Source: Candidatus Kaistella beijingensis
GTDB lineage: Bacteria; Bacteroidota; Bacteroidia; Flavobacteriales; Weeksellaceae
NCBI RefSeq assembly: GCF_020084865.1
Contig: NZ_CP071953.1
Coordinates: 62,001-126,000, forward strand
Reading direction: 5' to 3'
DNA length: 64,000 nucleotides
The position numbers were made by a program, and so were the translations under genes. The notes beneath the pieces were generated by a model, which made no database searches, was not told the origin of the DNA, and saw only the letters and a program-made list of their open reading frames with translations. Every line of letters begins with the position of its first letter. The stretch's first letter is position 1. Positions 27,375 through 35,091 of the stretch are shown in pieces.

Positions 27375-27445
27375 ATGAGATTTGAGATTTTAAGATTTGA
27401 GGTTGGAGACCATTATTCGTCTCGTGTCTCGTGTCTCTCAATCTC
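27375..27445. repeat. Inverted low-complexity arms between menB and menA
   Basis: GAGATTTGAGATTTTAAGAT (from 27377) continuing to GGAGAC pairs in inverted sense with GTCTCGTGTCTCGTGTCTCT (from 27418) continuing to CAATCTC. The right arm ends 19 bases before the menA start. Confidence 0.5.
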
Positions 27446-27464
27446 TTTTCTATAAATTTTAGTT

Positions 27465-28391
27465 ATGTTGGATTGGATTCAAGCCGCACGTTTGCGCACA
27501 TTACCACTTTCCATGAGTGGAATTATCATGGGTTCGTTCATCGCAAGATGGCGAATTTTAGAGAACGGCGGAACTTGGGATTGGAAGATTTTTGCGATGG
27601 CGATTTTGGTGACTTTGCTTTATCAAATTTTGTCAAACTTTGCCAACGATTACGGCGACGGAATTAAGGGAACCGATAAATTAAGAGGCAACGAAGCTGA
27701 ACAAAGAGCCGTTGCTTCCGGAAAAATTTCTGCAAATCAGATGCGGAACGCCGTGATTTTATTTGCCATTCTTTCTTTAATTGCAACGGTTGCACTTTTA
27801 TATCTTGCATTTTATCCCGATTTTATAAAAGAATTTTGGACTTTTGTGGGATTGGGAATTGCGTGCATTTTGGCTGCAATTGGCTATACTGTCGGAAAAA
27901 AACCTTATGGATATTTAGGTTTGGGCGATATTTTCGTATTTGTGTTTTTTGGTTTGGTTTCCGTTTGTGGAAGCTATTTTCTGTTCACAAAAACATTTGA
28001 TTGGGATATCTTAATTCCCGCAACAGCGGTTGGAATGCTAAGTACGGCGGTTTTGAACCTGAACAATATGCGCGATATTGAAAGCGACGAATTAAGCGGA
28101 AAGAAAACTTTGGCTTTAAGATTAGGGTTCAAATATGCGATGGTTTATGAAATCGTTTTACTAATGTTACCTTTAATTTTAATTTTGACCTTTTTAGGGG
28201 TAAATGGTTTCATTAAAGACGGAAAATATTATCCGTTTATCGTGATGATTTTATTGTTCCCAATGACGGCTTTGAGACGAAAAATAATGGCTGTAAAAGA
28301 ACCAAGAGAACTGGACCCATTTTTAAAGCAAGTAGGAATTTTAACTTTGATGATGGCAGTTTTATTGGCTTTTGGATTGAATTATTTTTAA
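27465..28391 (+). CDS. menA: 1,4-dihydroxy-2-naphthoate polyprenyltransferase
   Basis: 308-residue UbiA-family membrane enzyme with eight or nine helices. It joins a polyprenyl chain to dihydroxynaphthoate, giving demethylmenaquinone. The first Asp-rich motif is NDYGDGIKGTDKLRG (about 66-80) and the second is NNMRDIESDELSGKKTLALRLG (about 203-224), both binding Mg-diphosphate. It starts WIQAARLRTLPLS, typical of MenA. Together with menB it gives a partial menaquinone cluster. Confidence 0.95.
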   Translation: MLDWIQAARLRTLPLSMSGIIMGSFIARWRILENGGTWDWKIFAMAILVTLLYQILSNFANDYGDGIKGTDKLRGNEAEQRAVASGKISANQMRNAVILFAILSLIATVALLYLAFYPDFIKEFWTFVGLGIACILAAIGYTVGKKPYGYLGLGDIFVFVFFGLVSVCGSYFLFTKTFDWDILIPATAVGMLSTAVLNLNNMRDIESDELSGKKTLALRLGFKYAMVYEIVLLMLPLILILTFLGVNGFIKDGKYYPFIVMILLFPMTALRRKIMAVKEPRELDPFLKQVGILTLMMAVLLAFGLNYF

Positions 28392-28436
28392 ATAAATTTT
28401 AGGTTGAAGCAGATTGAATGTTGCAAAATGATGGAC

Positions 28437-28913
28437 ATGAAAATCATACGGTCTAAAAAAACAGACTCGGAAAAATTAACGGAAATCGCAAAAAAAGCAA
28501 AAGCTTTTTGGGGGTACTCGGAAGAGTTGATTAAGCTTTGGGAAAATGATTTGACCATCACGGAACACTACATCAAAAAAAGCAAGACTTACCACATCGA
28601 AAAAGATGAAACCATCATCGGTTTTTATAGTTTTTTTGAGCAAGAACCAAAAGTAGTTTGTTTAGACAACTTCTTCATAAAACCCGACTATATCGGAAAA
28701 GGTTTTGGAAGAATTTTGATGGAAGATTTTTTCAAGAAAATTAAGAAAACAGAATATGATAGAGTAGTTCTTAATTCCGACCCAAACGCAGTTTCTTTTT
28801 ATGAAAAATTTGGTTTTGGCACTTTGATGTTGGAATCTACAAAAATTGAAGGCAGATTTTTACCTGTGATGATAAAAAATTTGAAACTAGAAATAAGCAC
28901 CTTTAAACCTTAA
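28437..28913 (+). CDS. GNAT family N-acetyltransferase
   Basis: 158 residues from MKIIRSKKTD; ATGs at 28428 and 28431 are also possible. Acetyl-CoA-binding motif A is KPDYIGKGFGRILMEDFFKK (V-x-x-x-x-G-x-G-x-x-L type), followed by LNSDPNAVSFYEKFGFGTL, the usual strand-helix end of GNAT domains. The acceptor substrate is unknown. It is close behind menA and ahead of the metallo-hydrolase. Confidence 0.85.
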   Translation: MKIIRSKKTDSEKLTEIAKKAKAFWGYSEELIKLWENDLTITEHYIKKSKTYHIEKDETIIGFYSFFEQEPKVVCLDNFFIKPDYIGKGFGRILMEDFFKKIKKTEYDRVVLNSDPNAVSFYEKFGFGTLMLESTKIEGRFLPVMIKNLKLEISTFKP

Positions 28914-28934
28914 ACTTGAAACAAAACTATTGTT

Positions 28935-29615
28935 ATGAAAATAAAATTCCTGGGACAAAACTGTTTTTTGTTCACATATAACGGCAAAAATATACTTTCT
29001 GATCCTTTTTATAACTTTCAAAAAGAAAAATCAGGTTTTGATATTAATTCGCAAAAAATTGATTATGTGTTGATTACTCATGCACACGGTGACCATATTG
29101 CAGACGTGAAGGAACTTTTAGAAACACATCCCGAAGCAACACTCATCGGACAACCCGAAATTTGCGGTTATTTTAAGCATCCAAATTCTATCGACATTAA
29201 TTTCGGCGGTTCTGCAAAATTTGATGATTTGAAGATTTCCATGGTTCCTGCAAGTCACACTTCAAGTTTTCCAGATGGAACTTATGGTGGAGAACCTTGT
29301 GGTTACATGTTCAGGTTTCAAGGGAAAAATATTTATTTTGCGGGCGATACGGGAATTATGGCAGATATGGAAATTTTTCCAAGACTGTTCGGAAATATCG
29401 ATTTGGCAATACTTCCAGTTGGTTCTCATTACACCATGTGCGCAAGAAAAGCAAGTTTTGCCGCTGCAGAACTATTGAATACAAAAAAAGTGATCGGTTG
29501 TCATTTCGACACTTTTCCGCCAATTAAAATCAATCACGAAGAAGCGAAAGAACTTTTTGCAGAAAGGAATATCGATTTCGCTTTACCGCAATTGGGAGAG
29601 GAGTTTGAAATTTAA
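28935..29615 (+). CDS. Metallo-beta-lactamase-fold metal-dependent hydrolase (UPF0173)
   Basis: 226 residues starting MKIKFLGQNCF. The zinc motif THAHGDH is at residues 48-54, followed by a downstream VPASHTSSF, AGDTG and the terminal GCHFDTFPPI. This pattern is the UPF0173 subgroup of the MBL fold, whose natural substrate is unknown. It lies 21 bases after the GNAT gene, so cotranscription is likely. Confidence 0.9.
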   Translation: MKIKFLGQNCFLFTYNGKNILSDPFYNFQKEKSGFDINSQKIDYVLITHAHGDHIADVKELLETHPEATLIGQPEICGYFKHPNSIDINFGGSAKFDDLKISMVPASHTSSFPDGTYGGEPCGYMFRFQGKNIYFAGDTGIMADMEIFPRLFGNIDLAILPVGSHYTMCARKASFAAAELLNTKKVIGCHFDTFPPIKINHEEAKELFAERNIDFALPQLGEEFEI

Positions 29616-29674
29616 TTGATACTTCGCCAATACCTCACGTTATTTTTTGTATTTTTGTTGAAAATTTAGAAAAT

Positions 29675-30487
29675 ATGATTAAGAAAAATAAAGAAATTTG
29701 GAAGGAGTATCCTTTAAATTTGGGATTTCCAACTGATTTTAGAATTGAGTTTTCAAATTTGGGTAGAATGAAGACGTTTTCTAGACTTGCTCCAAAAGGA
29801 AGTATTATTAAGGGTTCGTTACAAGGCGGTTTTCCCATTTTCAGAACTACATTTACGGATGAACTCAAACCTAAAGATGCCGAAAAACTTCAAGAACTCG
29901 ATAAAGAAATTGCAGAACTTAATGCCGAAATTAAAAACTTTGGATTAAAATCACCTATTGAGAATAAATCCGAAAACTTGCGCGATAAACTAGATGATTT
30001 AAAGAACAGAAGAGCTGAACTCGTTAAGACAAGGTCAAAACTTAATACAAAGTTTAGAAAGAAAGTTTCAAAATATGTAGCGATTTTGGTTCATAAAGCG
30101 GTTGCGGAATTATTTATAGGAAAACCTTTAGATGAGTCTAGAAAGTTTGTAATCCACCACGATTTCGATAAGTTAAATAATAACGTGGAAAATTTAGGAT
30201 GGGCAACTCAGGAAGAATTAACCGAACGCCAAATGAAACATCCGAAAGTCATTCTGAACCAGTTCAAAAAGCAATTCGAAGATAAAAAACCGAATGTAAG
30301 AAGTACCAAACTCTCGGAAAACGACGTACTTTTCATCAAATCAAAATTGGGAAAAAAAGGAGTGACGATGAAGAAATTGGCGCATCAGTTTGGGGTTTCA
30401 GAAATGCAGATTCACCGCATCAAAACGGGAGAAAACTGGAGCCACGTAAAAACAGTGAGTGAACTAAAAGCAGAAATGCAAAAATAA
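29675..30487 (+). CDS. NUMOD4/HNH nuclease-like protein with coiled-coil insert and C-terminal HTH
   Basis: 270 residues. Residues about 8-60 (FRIEFSNLGRMKTFSRLAPK ... LQGGFPIFR) resemble the NUMOD4 motif of homing endonucleases. Residues 65-130 are a charged coiled coil (KLQELDKEIAELNAEIKN). Residues 130-175 carry VHKAVAELFIGKPL and VIHHDFDKLNNNVENLGWAT, an HNH_3-type motif with His-His-Asp and Asn retained. The end (KGVTMKKLAHQFGVSEMQIH) is a helix-turn-helix. It may be a DNA-binding or nicking protein that has become a resident gene; the biological role is unknown. It is not adjacent to an intron or intein. Confidence 0.75.
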   Translation: MIKKNKEIWKEYPLNLGFPTDFRIEFSNLGRMKTFSRLAPKGSIIKGSLQGGFPIFRTTFTDELKPKDAEKLQELDKEIAELNAEIKNFGLKSPIENKSENLRDKLDDLKNRRAELVKTRSKLNTKFRKKVSKYVAILVHKAVAELFIGKPLDESRKFVIHHDFDKLNNNVENLGWATQEELTERQMKHPKVILNQFKKQFEDKKPNVRSTKLSENDVLFIKSKLGKKGVTMKKLAHQFGVSEMQIHRIKTGENWSHVKTVSELKAEMQK

Positions 30488-30500
30488 AGAAACAAAAAAT

Positions 30501-30593
30501 GGCAAGCTACCTAAATCACACCGCTACAACCGATTACCTTTGCTGCGTTCCCACCCTGGAGGATTTTCAGGAGCTGGTTGTTTAGGACTTGCC
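30501..30593 (-). ncRNA. ffs: Signal recognition particle RNA, bacterial small type (4.5S)
   Basis: On the minus strand the 93-base RNA begins GGCAAGTCCTAAACAACC and ends GGTTG...TTTAGGTAGCTTGCC, so the ends pair over a long rod. The apical part CCAGGGTGGGAACGCAGCAA has the GGAA tetraloop and the asymmetric AGCA-type loop that bind Ffh. It guides ribosomes making membrane proteins to SecYEG. A consensus promoter lies directly upstream, and the closing stem followed by ATTTTTTG can act as terminator. Confidence 0.9.
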
Positions 30594-30597
30594 GCTG

Positions 30598-30628
30598 CAA
30601 AGATAGTTTAAAAATTTAAAATTCAAAA
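30598..30628 (-). promoter_or_regulatory. Promoter of the SRP RNA, TTTTG-N18-TATCTTTG
   Basis: On the minus strand TTTTG (30628-30624) and a perfect TATCTTTG (30605-30598) are 18 bases apart. The RNA 5' end at 30593 lies five bases after the -7 box, the expected distance. Confidence 0.75.
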
Positions 30629-30656
30629 TTTAAGATTCAAGAAAATATCATCAATT

Positions 30657-31235
30657 ATGCAAAAAAACGTTTATGCTGTTGGTCTCGTGTTGTTTATCGT
30701 AACGATGGTGCTCTTTTTCGTAATGTATTTTTTCGGGATGAACACCGATTATTTCAATAATTCACTTCTGGTCAATGCGTTCATACTTCCTGCTGTTTAT
30801 TTGGCGGGAGCTTTTATTTCCGTAAATTCTGTTAAAAAATTGGGAATCCCGATGGGATTTCGTGATGCTTTCGGGAGAGCTTTCAAGCCCATGTTCCTTG
30901 GTGGAATTCTATCCGTTCTAAGTATTTTTGCTTTCTTGAATTTTATAGACAGAGATGCAAAAGATTTACTCAATTTTCAATACATCGAAAGACAGAAAAC
31001 GGAGCTCAACAACGAATATCAGAAGGCGAAACTGACATCGAAAACTGATGAAGAAAAAGCAGAACTGGATAAAAATTATCAAAACCGACTTCAAAGCTTT
31101 TCCCCTGAAATGATTAAGGATAAAGACATGTTCAGCTTTCGACAGTTCACTTATTATTTCGGTGCGATTATGGTTTTTTACGTTATTTTATCGACATTTT
31201 TTGGAAGTTTTTTCAGGAGTAAAACTTTAGAGTAA
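30657..31235 (+). CDS. DUF4199 domain membrane protein
   Basis: 192 residues with four membrane helices (about 7-28, 40-58, 80-100, 163-185) and a cytosolic or periplasmic helical loop rich in Lys/Glu (NNEYQKAKLTSKTDEEKAEL) between helices 3 and 4. This is the DUF4199 layout, common in Bacteroidota and often next to a family 2 glycosyltransferase, as here. The function is unknown. Confidence 0.85.
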   Translation: MQKNVYAVGLVLFIVTMVLFFVMYFFGMNTDYFNNSLLVNAFILPAVYLAGAFISVNSVKKLGIPMGFRDAFGRAFKPMFLGGILSVLSIFAFLNFIDRDAKDLLNFQYIERQKTELNNEYQKAKLTSKTDEEKAELDKNYQNRLQSFSPEMIKDKDMFSFRQFTYYFGAIMVFYVILSTFFGSFFRSKTLE

Positions 31236-31277
31236 ATCATAATTTGTAAATTTGAACAACAAAACCAAAAAATCATT

Positions 31278-32237
31278 TTGAACAATTTAAACCTCTCCAT
31301 CATCATTCCGCTTCTCAACGAAGAAGAATCTCTTGAAGAACTTTTTTCAAGAATCGATAAAGTCTGTAAAACCAATCACCTTTCTTATGAAATTTGGTTT
31401 GTTGACGACGGAAGCACCGATTTGTCATGGAGCATCATTGAGAATCTAAAAATTCAACACCCCCAAATTCACGGAATTAAATTTTCTAGAAATTACGGAA
31501 AATCGCAAGCTTTACACGCCGCTTTCGAAAAAGCCAACGGTGAAGTCGTAATTACGATGGATGCAGATTTGCAGGACTTTCCAGAAGAAATTCCCGAATT
31601 GTATTCCATGGTTAAAAACGAAAATTATGACATCGTTTCAGGCTGGAAAAAGAAACGTTTTGACAATGTCATGACGAAAAATTTGCCATCAAAATTGTTC
31701 AATTCGGCGGCGAGAAAACTTTCGGGTGTAGAACTTCATGACTTTAATTGTGGTTTAAAAGCGTACAAAAAACAAGTGGTAAAATCCATCGATGTTTATG
31801 GCGACATGCACCGATATATTCCCGTTTTAGCGGCAAATGCAGGCTTCAGAAGAATTACGGAAAAACCGGTGCAACATCAAGCAAGACCTTATGGAACCTC
31901 AAAATTCGGGACAGAAAGATTTGTCCGCGGATTTCTGGATTTGGTTACGCTCTGGTTTGTAAGCCGTTTCGGAGGAAGACCGATGCACTTTTTCGGCGCA
32001 GTGGGAACTTTGATGTTCATTATCGGATTTCTATCCGCACTTTGGTTGGGGATTTCAAAACTGATTGATGTTTCTAAGGGAATTTATGGACATTTAATTA
32101 CCAACAATCCGTGGTTTTTTATCGCTTTGACGATGATGATTTTGGGAACTTTGCTTTTCATTGCAGGATTTTTGGGCGAAATGATTATTCGAACAACGAG
32201 GGAGAGTAAGAATTATCATATTGAGGAAATTATTTAA
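31278..32237 (+). CDS. Family 2 glycosyltransferase, dolichyl-phosphate-mannose-synthase-like
   Basis: 319 residues from a TTG start (MNNLNLSIIIPLLNEEESL); there is no in-frame ATG nearby. The GT-A domain holds DDGS (43-46) and DADLQDFPEE near 97, and the acceptor-side motif NCGLKAY. Two C-terminal helices (about 238-262 and 275-298) anchor it to the membrane. Homologues (GtrB/ArnC/DPMS type) move a sugar to undecaprenyl phosphate. The restriction-modification island begins five bases after its stop. Confidence 0.9.
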   Translation: MNNLNLSIIIPLLNEEESLEELFSRIDKVCKTNHLSYEIWFVDDGSTDLSWSIIENLKIQHPQIHGIKFSRNYGKSQALHAAFEKANGEVVITMDADLQDFPEEIPELYSMVKNENYDIVSGWKKKRFDNVMTKNLPSKLFNSAARKLSGVELHDFNCGLKAYKKQVVKSIDVYGDMHRYIPVLAANAGFRRITEKPVQHQARPYGTSKFGTERFVRGFLDLVTLWFVSRFGGRPMHFFGAVGTLMFIIGFLSALWLGISKLIDVSKGIYGHLITNNPWFFIALTMMILGTLLFIAGFLGEMIIRTTRESKNYHIEEII

Positions 32238-32242
32238 AAGTC

Positions 32243-33034
32243 ATGAAATTTAACGATATTGATTTCAACAAATGGAAAGAAGAAGACATCAATGTTGATA
32301 GTCTTTGGATTTATAATGAACGTGAAAAATCGGGAAAACATAAAAATCACTATCATGGAAATTTCATCCCACAAATTCCGAAACAATTAATAAAACGGTT
32401 TACAAAAAAAGGTGATATTGTATTTGAACCTTTTATGGGAAGCGGAACAACACTTTTTGAGTGCGAAAATTTAGAAAGGAAATATATTGGTTTTGACATT
32501 AATTCTGAGATTATTGAGTATGTTAATAAAAATATGGAGGATTCTGATTCTTCAAAATATTTCATCACAGAAAATGATTCCACAAATGGAAATCAGTCTG
32601 CAGAAAATCTAAATTTTGGTCTTGGAAAGTTTGGTAAGCAGAAATTTCAATTGGCAATTTTGCATCCTCCATATTGGGATATTATTAAATTTTCAAATAA
32701 CGAAAAGGATTTGTCTAATGCAAAAACATTGGAAGAATTTTTATCTTTAATGAAAACCTCGATTCAAATTTCATATGATTTTTTGGAAAAAGAGAGGTAT
32801 TTTGCAATCGTAATTGGCGATGCTTATAAAAACAAGGAAATACTGCCATTGAGTTTTTATATGTTGCATCTTGTGAAGAAAAATTTTGATGTTTTGCTAA
32901 AAGGAATTATTATAAAAAATATTGAAGGAAATCGCGGGAAGATTGGTGCAAATAATATTTGGAAATATAGGGCGATGAAAAGTGATTATTATATTTTCAA
33001 ACACGAATATATTTTGGTTTTTAAAAAGCAATAA
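32243..33034 (+). CDS. Site-specific DNA methyltransferase (N4-C or N6-A, permuted order)
   Basis: 263 residues. The AdoMet loop FEPFMGSGTTLFEC (61-74) comes before the catalytic HPPYWD (141-146), so motif I precedes motif IV. HPPYW replaces the DPPY/SPPY tetrad; the trailing Trp is common in N4-cytosine enzymes, so m4C is somewhat favoured. There is no promoter of its own in the five bases after the glycosyltransferase stop. The stop overlaps the next start (TAATG), so translation is probably coupled to the nuclease-like gene. Confidence 0.85.
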   Translation: MKFNDIDFNKWKEEDINVDSLWIYNEREKSGKHKNHYHGNFIPQIPKQLIKRFTKKGDIVFEPFMGSGTTLFECENLERKYIGFDINSEIIEYVNKNMEDSDSSKYFITENDSTNGNQSAENLNFGLGKFGKQKFQLAILHPPYWDIIKFSNNEKDLSNAKTLEEFLSLMKTSIQISYDFLEKERYFAIVIGDAYKNKEILPLSFYMLHLVKKNFDVLLKGIIIKNIEGNRGKIGANNIWKYRAMKSDYYIFKHEYILVFKKQ

Positions 33035-34152
33035 TGGCAACACATATTTTTACTGTTAATGAAAAAACTTTTAAAATTCATTTAAATTACATGTTTGCTG
33101 GAACAGGTAAAGATGGATCAGCACATCAATCGGGTGCATTGGCAGATATCTCTGGAATTAGAAAGGGTGATAATGTTTGTTTTTACGTGATGAATAAGGG
33201 TTTTTTTGGTTTTTTTAAAGTTAAAGATAGTCCATTTTATGAAGGAGTAGAAAATCAATATTTACATGAAGAATTAGGCAAGAATCTAACTTATAGAGTT
33301 TTAATTGAACCATATAAAGTTTTTGAAAAAGCCAAATCTGAATGGGATGTAATGGAAAATCCAGATTTCATTAAAGATCATTCAATTTATAATATGCAAT
33401 GGGGGTGGATTTTCAAGAAACTTAATGCTAATAGAGGTTGTTTATCTATAGATAGCTATGAATCTATGTTACTAGAAAACATAATAGAGCAAGAAAACAG
33501 AATTCTTGAAAATGTCAGTAATTATAATTATGAAGATGGAATAATAAAACGTAATGAAAAAAAAATTTATGAAGGTATTACAAATAGAAAAATTAGAAAT
33601 TTCCCCAATATTATCAAAATTGAAGAAGACTTAAGAATTTTATTTACTAGTGAGGGAAATAATAATGACCTTCTTAATATTGTTTTAGAGCCACAGCAAA
33701 ATGGAAAAATAAACTTTATTTCAAATGAAGTAATATGCTCATTTAGTGAGCGTAAACTTGATTTAGTTTTAGGAACCGAAAAACAATTTTGTTTATTAAT
33801 TGAACTTAAAAATAAATTTGTATTTGATAAAAGCATTTATAATCAGCTGAAAGAATATTCAAGGTGGATTTCTGCCTACAAAATGCATTATGAAAAAATA
33901 ATTCCAATTCTAATAATTAGGGAGGCAAACATTTTACCTATAAAAAAAAGAGGTAAGTATTTTAAATATTTATCTTTTCAAGATAAAGATCTAGGTATTT
34001 TAAGTGATTGGTATCAAAATTTGTCTGAAGAGATTAAGCAAGCAAAATTGCAATTGAAAGCTGAAAATATAAGTAAATTAGATAATTTGAAAGTCTATAT
34101 TTTCGAAACAGATACCGATAATAAACTTGTTAATTTCAAATTAATAGAATAA
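33034..34152 (+). CDS. EVE/PUA-like domain plus PD-(D/E)XK nuclease, putative restriction enzyme
   Basis: 372 residues. Residues 1-130 (HLNYMFAGTGKDGSAHQSGA ... GIRKGDNVCFYVMNKGFFGF) look like an EVE/ASCH-type PUA-fold domain, a class that reads modified bases. After a linker, Asp243 (RKLDLVLG), Glu257-x-Lys259 (IELKNK) and Gln271...Tyr275 give the RecB-family PD-(D/E)XK pattern. It overlaps the preceding methyltransferase by one base. Likely role: cutting DNA depending on methylation status. The EVE assignment is by pattern only. The codons are very AT-rich compared with housekeeping neighbours. Confidence 0.7.
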   Translation: MATHIFTVNEKTFKIHLNYMFAGTGKDGSAHQSGALADISGIRKGDNVCFYVMNKGFFGFFKVKDSPFYEGVENQYLHEELGKNLTYRVLIEPYKVFEKAKSEWDVMENPDFIKDHSIYNMQWGWIFKKLNANRGCLSIDSYESMLLENIIEQENRILENVSNYNYEDGIIKRNEKKIYEGITNRKIRNFPNIIKIEEDLRILFTSEGNNNDLLNIVLEPQQNGKINFISNEVICSFSERKLDLVLGTEKQFCLLIELKNKFVFDKSIYNQLKEYSRWISAYKMHYEKIIPILIIREANILPIKKRGKYFKYLSFQDKDLGILSDWYQNLSEEIKQAKLQLKAENISKLDNLKVYIFETDTDNKLVNFKLIE

Positions 34153-34204
34153 TCATTTATATTGACTAAAATGATTTTTTAAAATGTAAAAAATTTAAAC
34201 TGAA

Positions 34205-34819
34205 ATGATTAGTAAAAATAAATTATTCTTGGATTTGGCTAAACCTGATGAAAAAGGTTTTTCGAGATGGGTCGATGTTTCAGAGTTTATTGGTGAATAT
34301 TCGAGACTTGTATTTGGAAATGGTGCGGATTGGGCAAGAAGCGATGGAACTTTGGCAAAAGCCTATATTATAGAATTTGATAAAACTATTTCAGCTGGTA
34401 ATAGAATTGATAGAGTTAGATTAAATGGTATTAACATAAAAGAAGCAGGAACACAGCAAATCCGAACTGATATTCGAAATGTAATAATAAAACAGAATTG
34501 TGTTATACTGGGAACTTCACACAAAACAAATAAAGAAATTGAGGTAGATCATAAAAATGGTCGTAAAAACGACTTACGAGTTATGAATCTAAAAACTCAA
34601 GTGTTGAGTGATTTTCAACCTTTAAGTAAAGCAGCAAATGATGCTAAAAGACAGGCATGTAAGGTTTGTAAGAAAACAGATCAGAGATTTGATGCAAAAA
34701 AACTGGGATATAATTATTCTGTAATAGAAGGTGAACTTTTATACGATCACGAGTTAGGTTGTGAAGGCTGTTTTTGGTATGATCCGATAGAGTTTAGAAA
34801 AAAATTGTTTAAAAAATAA
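34205..34819 (+). CDS. HNH-type type II restriction endonuclease (probable)
   Basis: 204 residues. The core EVDHKNGRKNDLRVMNLKTQ (113-132) carries the Asp-His of a beta-beta-alpha-metal nuclease, followed by SKAANDAKRQ with Asn145. Two pairs, CKVC (152-155) and CEGC (186-189), probably hold a structural zinc. The ending GCEGCFWYDP is shared by several type II enzymes of this class. It precedes a controller protein and a DPPY methyltransferase, the classic R-C-M grouping. The recognition sequence is unknown. Confidence 0.72.
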   Translation: MISKNKLFLDLAKPDEKGFSRWVDVSEFIGEYSRLVFGNGADWARSDGTLAKAYIIEFDKTISAGNRIDRVRLNGINIKEAGTQQIRTDIRNVIIKQNCVILGTSHKTNKEIEVDHKNGRKNDLRVMNLKTQVLSDFQPLSKAANDAKRQACKVCKKTDQRFDAKKLGYNYSVIEGELLYDHELGCEGCFWYDPIEFRKKLFKK

Positions 34820-34842
34820 ATCAAAAAAAAGTTCATAAAATA

Positions 34843-34873
34843 TTTGTATAAAATAAAAATTTAATTAACTTTG
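34843..34873 (+). promoter_or_regulatory. Consensus promoter of the controller-methyltransferase unit
   Basis: TTTG (34843-34846), 19 bases, then TAACTTTG (34866-34873): a full match to the Bacteroidota promoter. It lies after the restriction gene and before the controller gene, so methyltransferase expression does not depend on read-through. Confidence 0.75.
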
Positions 34874-34903
34874 CAGGTAGATAAGGAAAAATTAAAGGAA
34901 TTA

Positions 34904-35089
34904 ATGAAGAAGAATGAAATTAAAAATTTCACTCAACTTGCAATATGTTTGGGGATTTCTAAAAATCAGTTATCCAATATTTTATCAGATAAATTTAATC
35001 CGATAAAAAGCAATATTGTTGATTTAGCCAAATATTTCGAAGTAAGTCCATCAGAAATAATTTCTGAAAAAAATAAAAAAAGAGAATAG
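34904..35089 (+). CDS. XRE-family helix-turn-helix protein, probable R-M controller (C protein)
   Basis: The frame is open from 34871, but a TTG there lies within the -7 box. The first ATG is 34904, giving 61 residues (MKKNEIKNFTQLAICLGISK). The fold suggests that the preceding codons VDKEKLKEL belong to helix 1, so the true start may be a non-standard codon near 34877. FTQLAICLGISKNQLSNILS is the DNA-reading helix pair. It ends 2 bases before the DNA methyltransferase start. Controller proteins delay restriction until methylation is complete. Confidence 0.75.
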   Translation: MKKNEIKNFTQLAICLGISKNQLSNILSDKFNPIKSNIVDLAKYFEVSPSEIISEKNKKRE

Positions 35090-35091
35090 AA

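Noticed and set aside
30501-30593. tRNA or 6S RNA
   Set aside because: The GGAA-loop core and rod-like end pairing fit SRP RNA; no anticodon arm or 6S bulge pattern.
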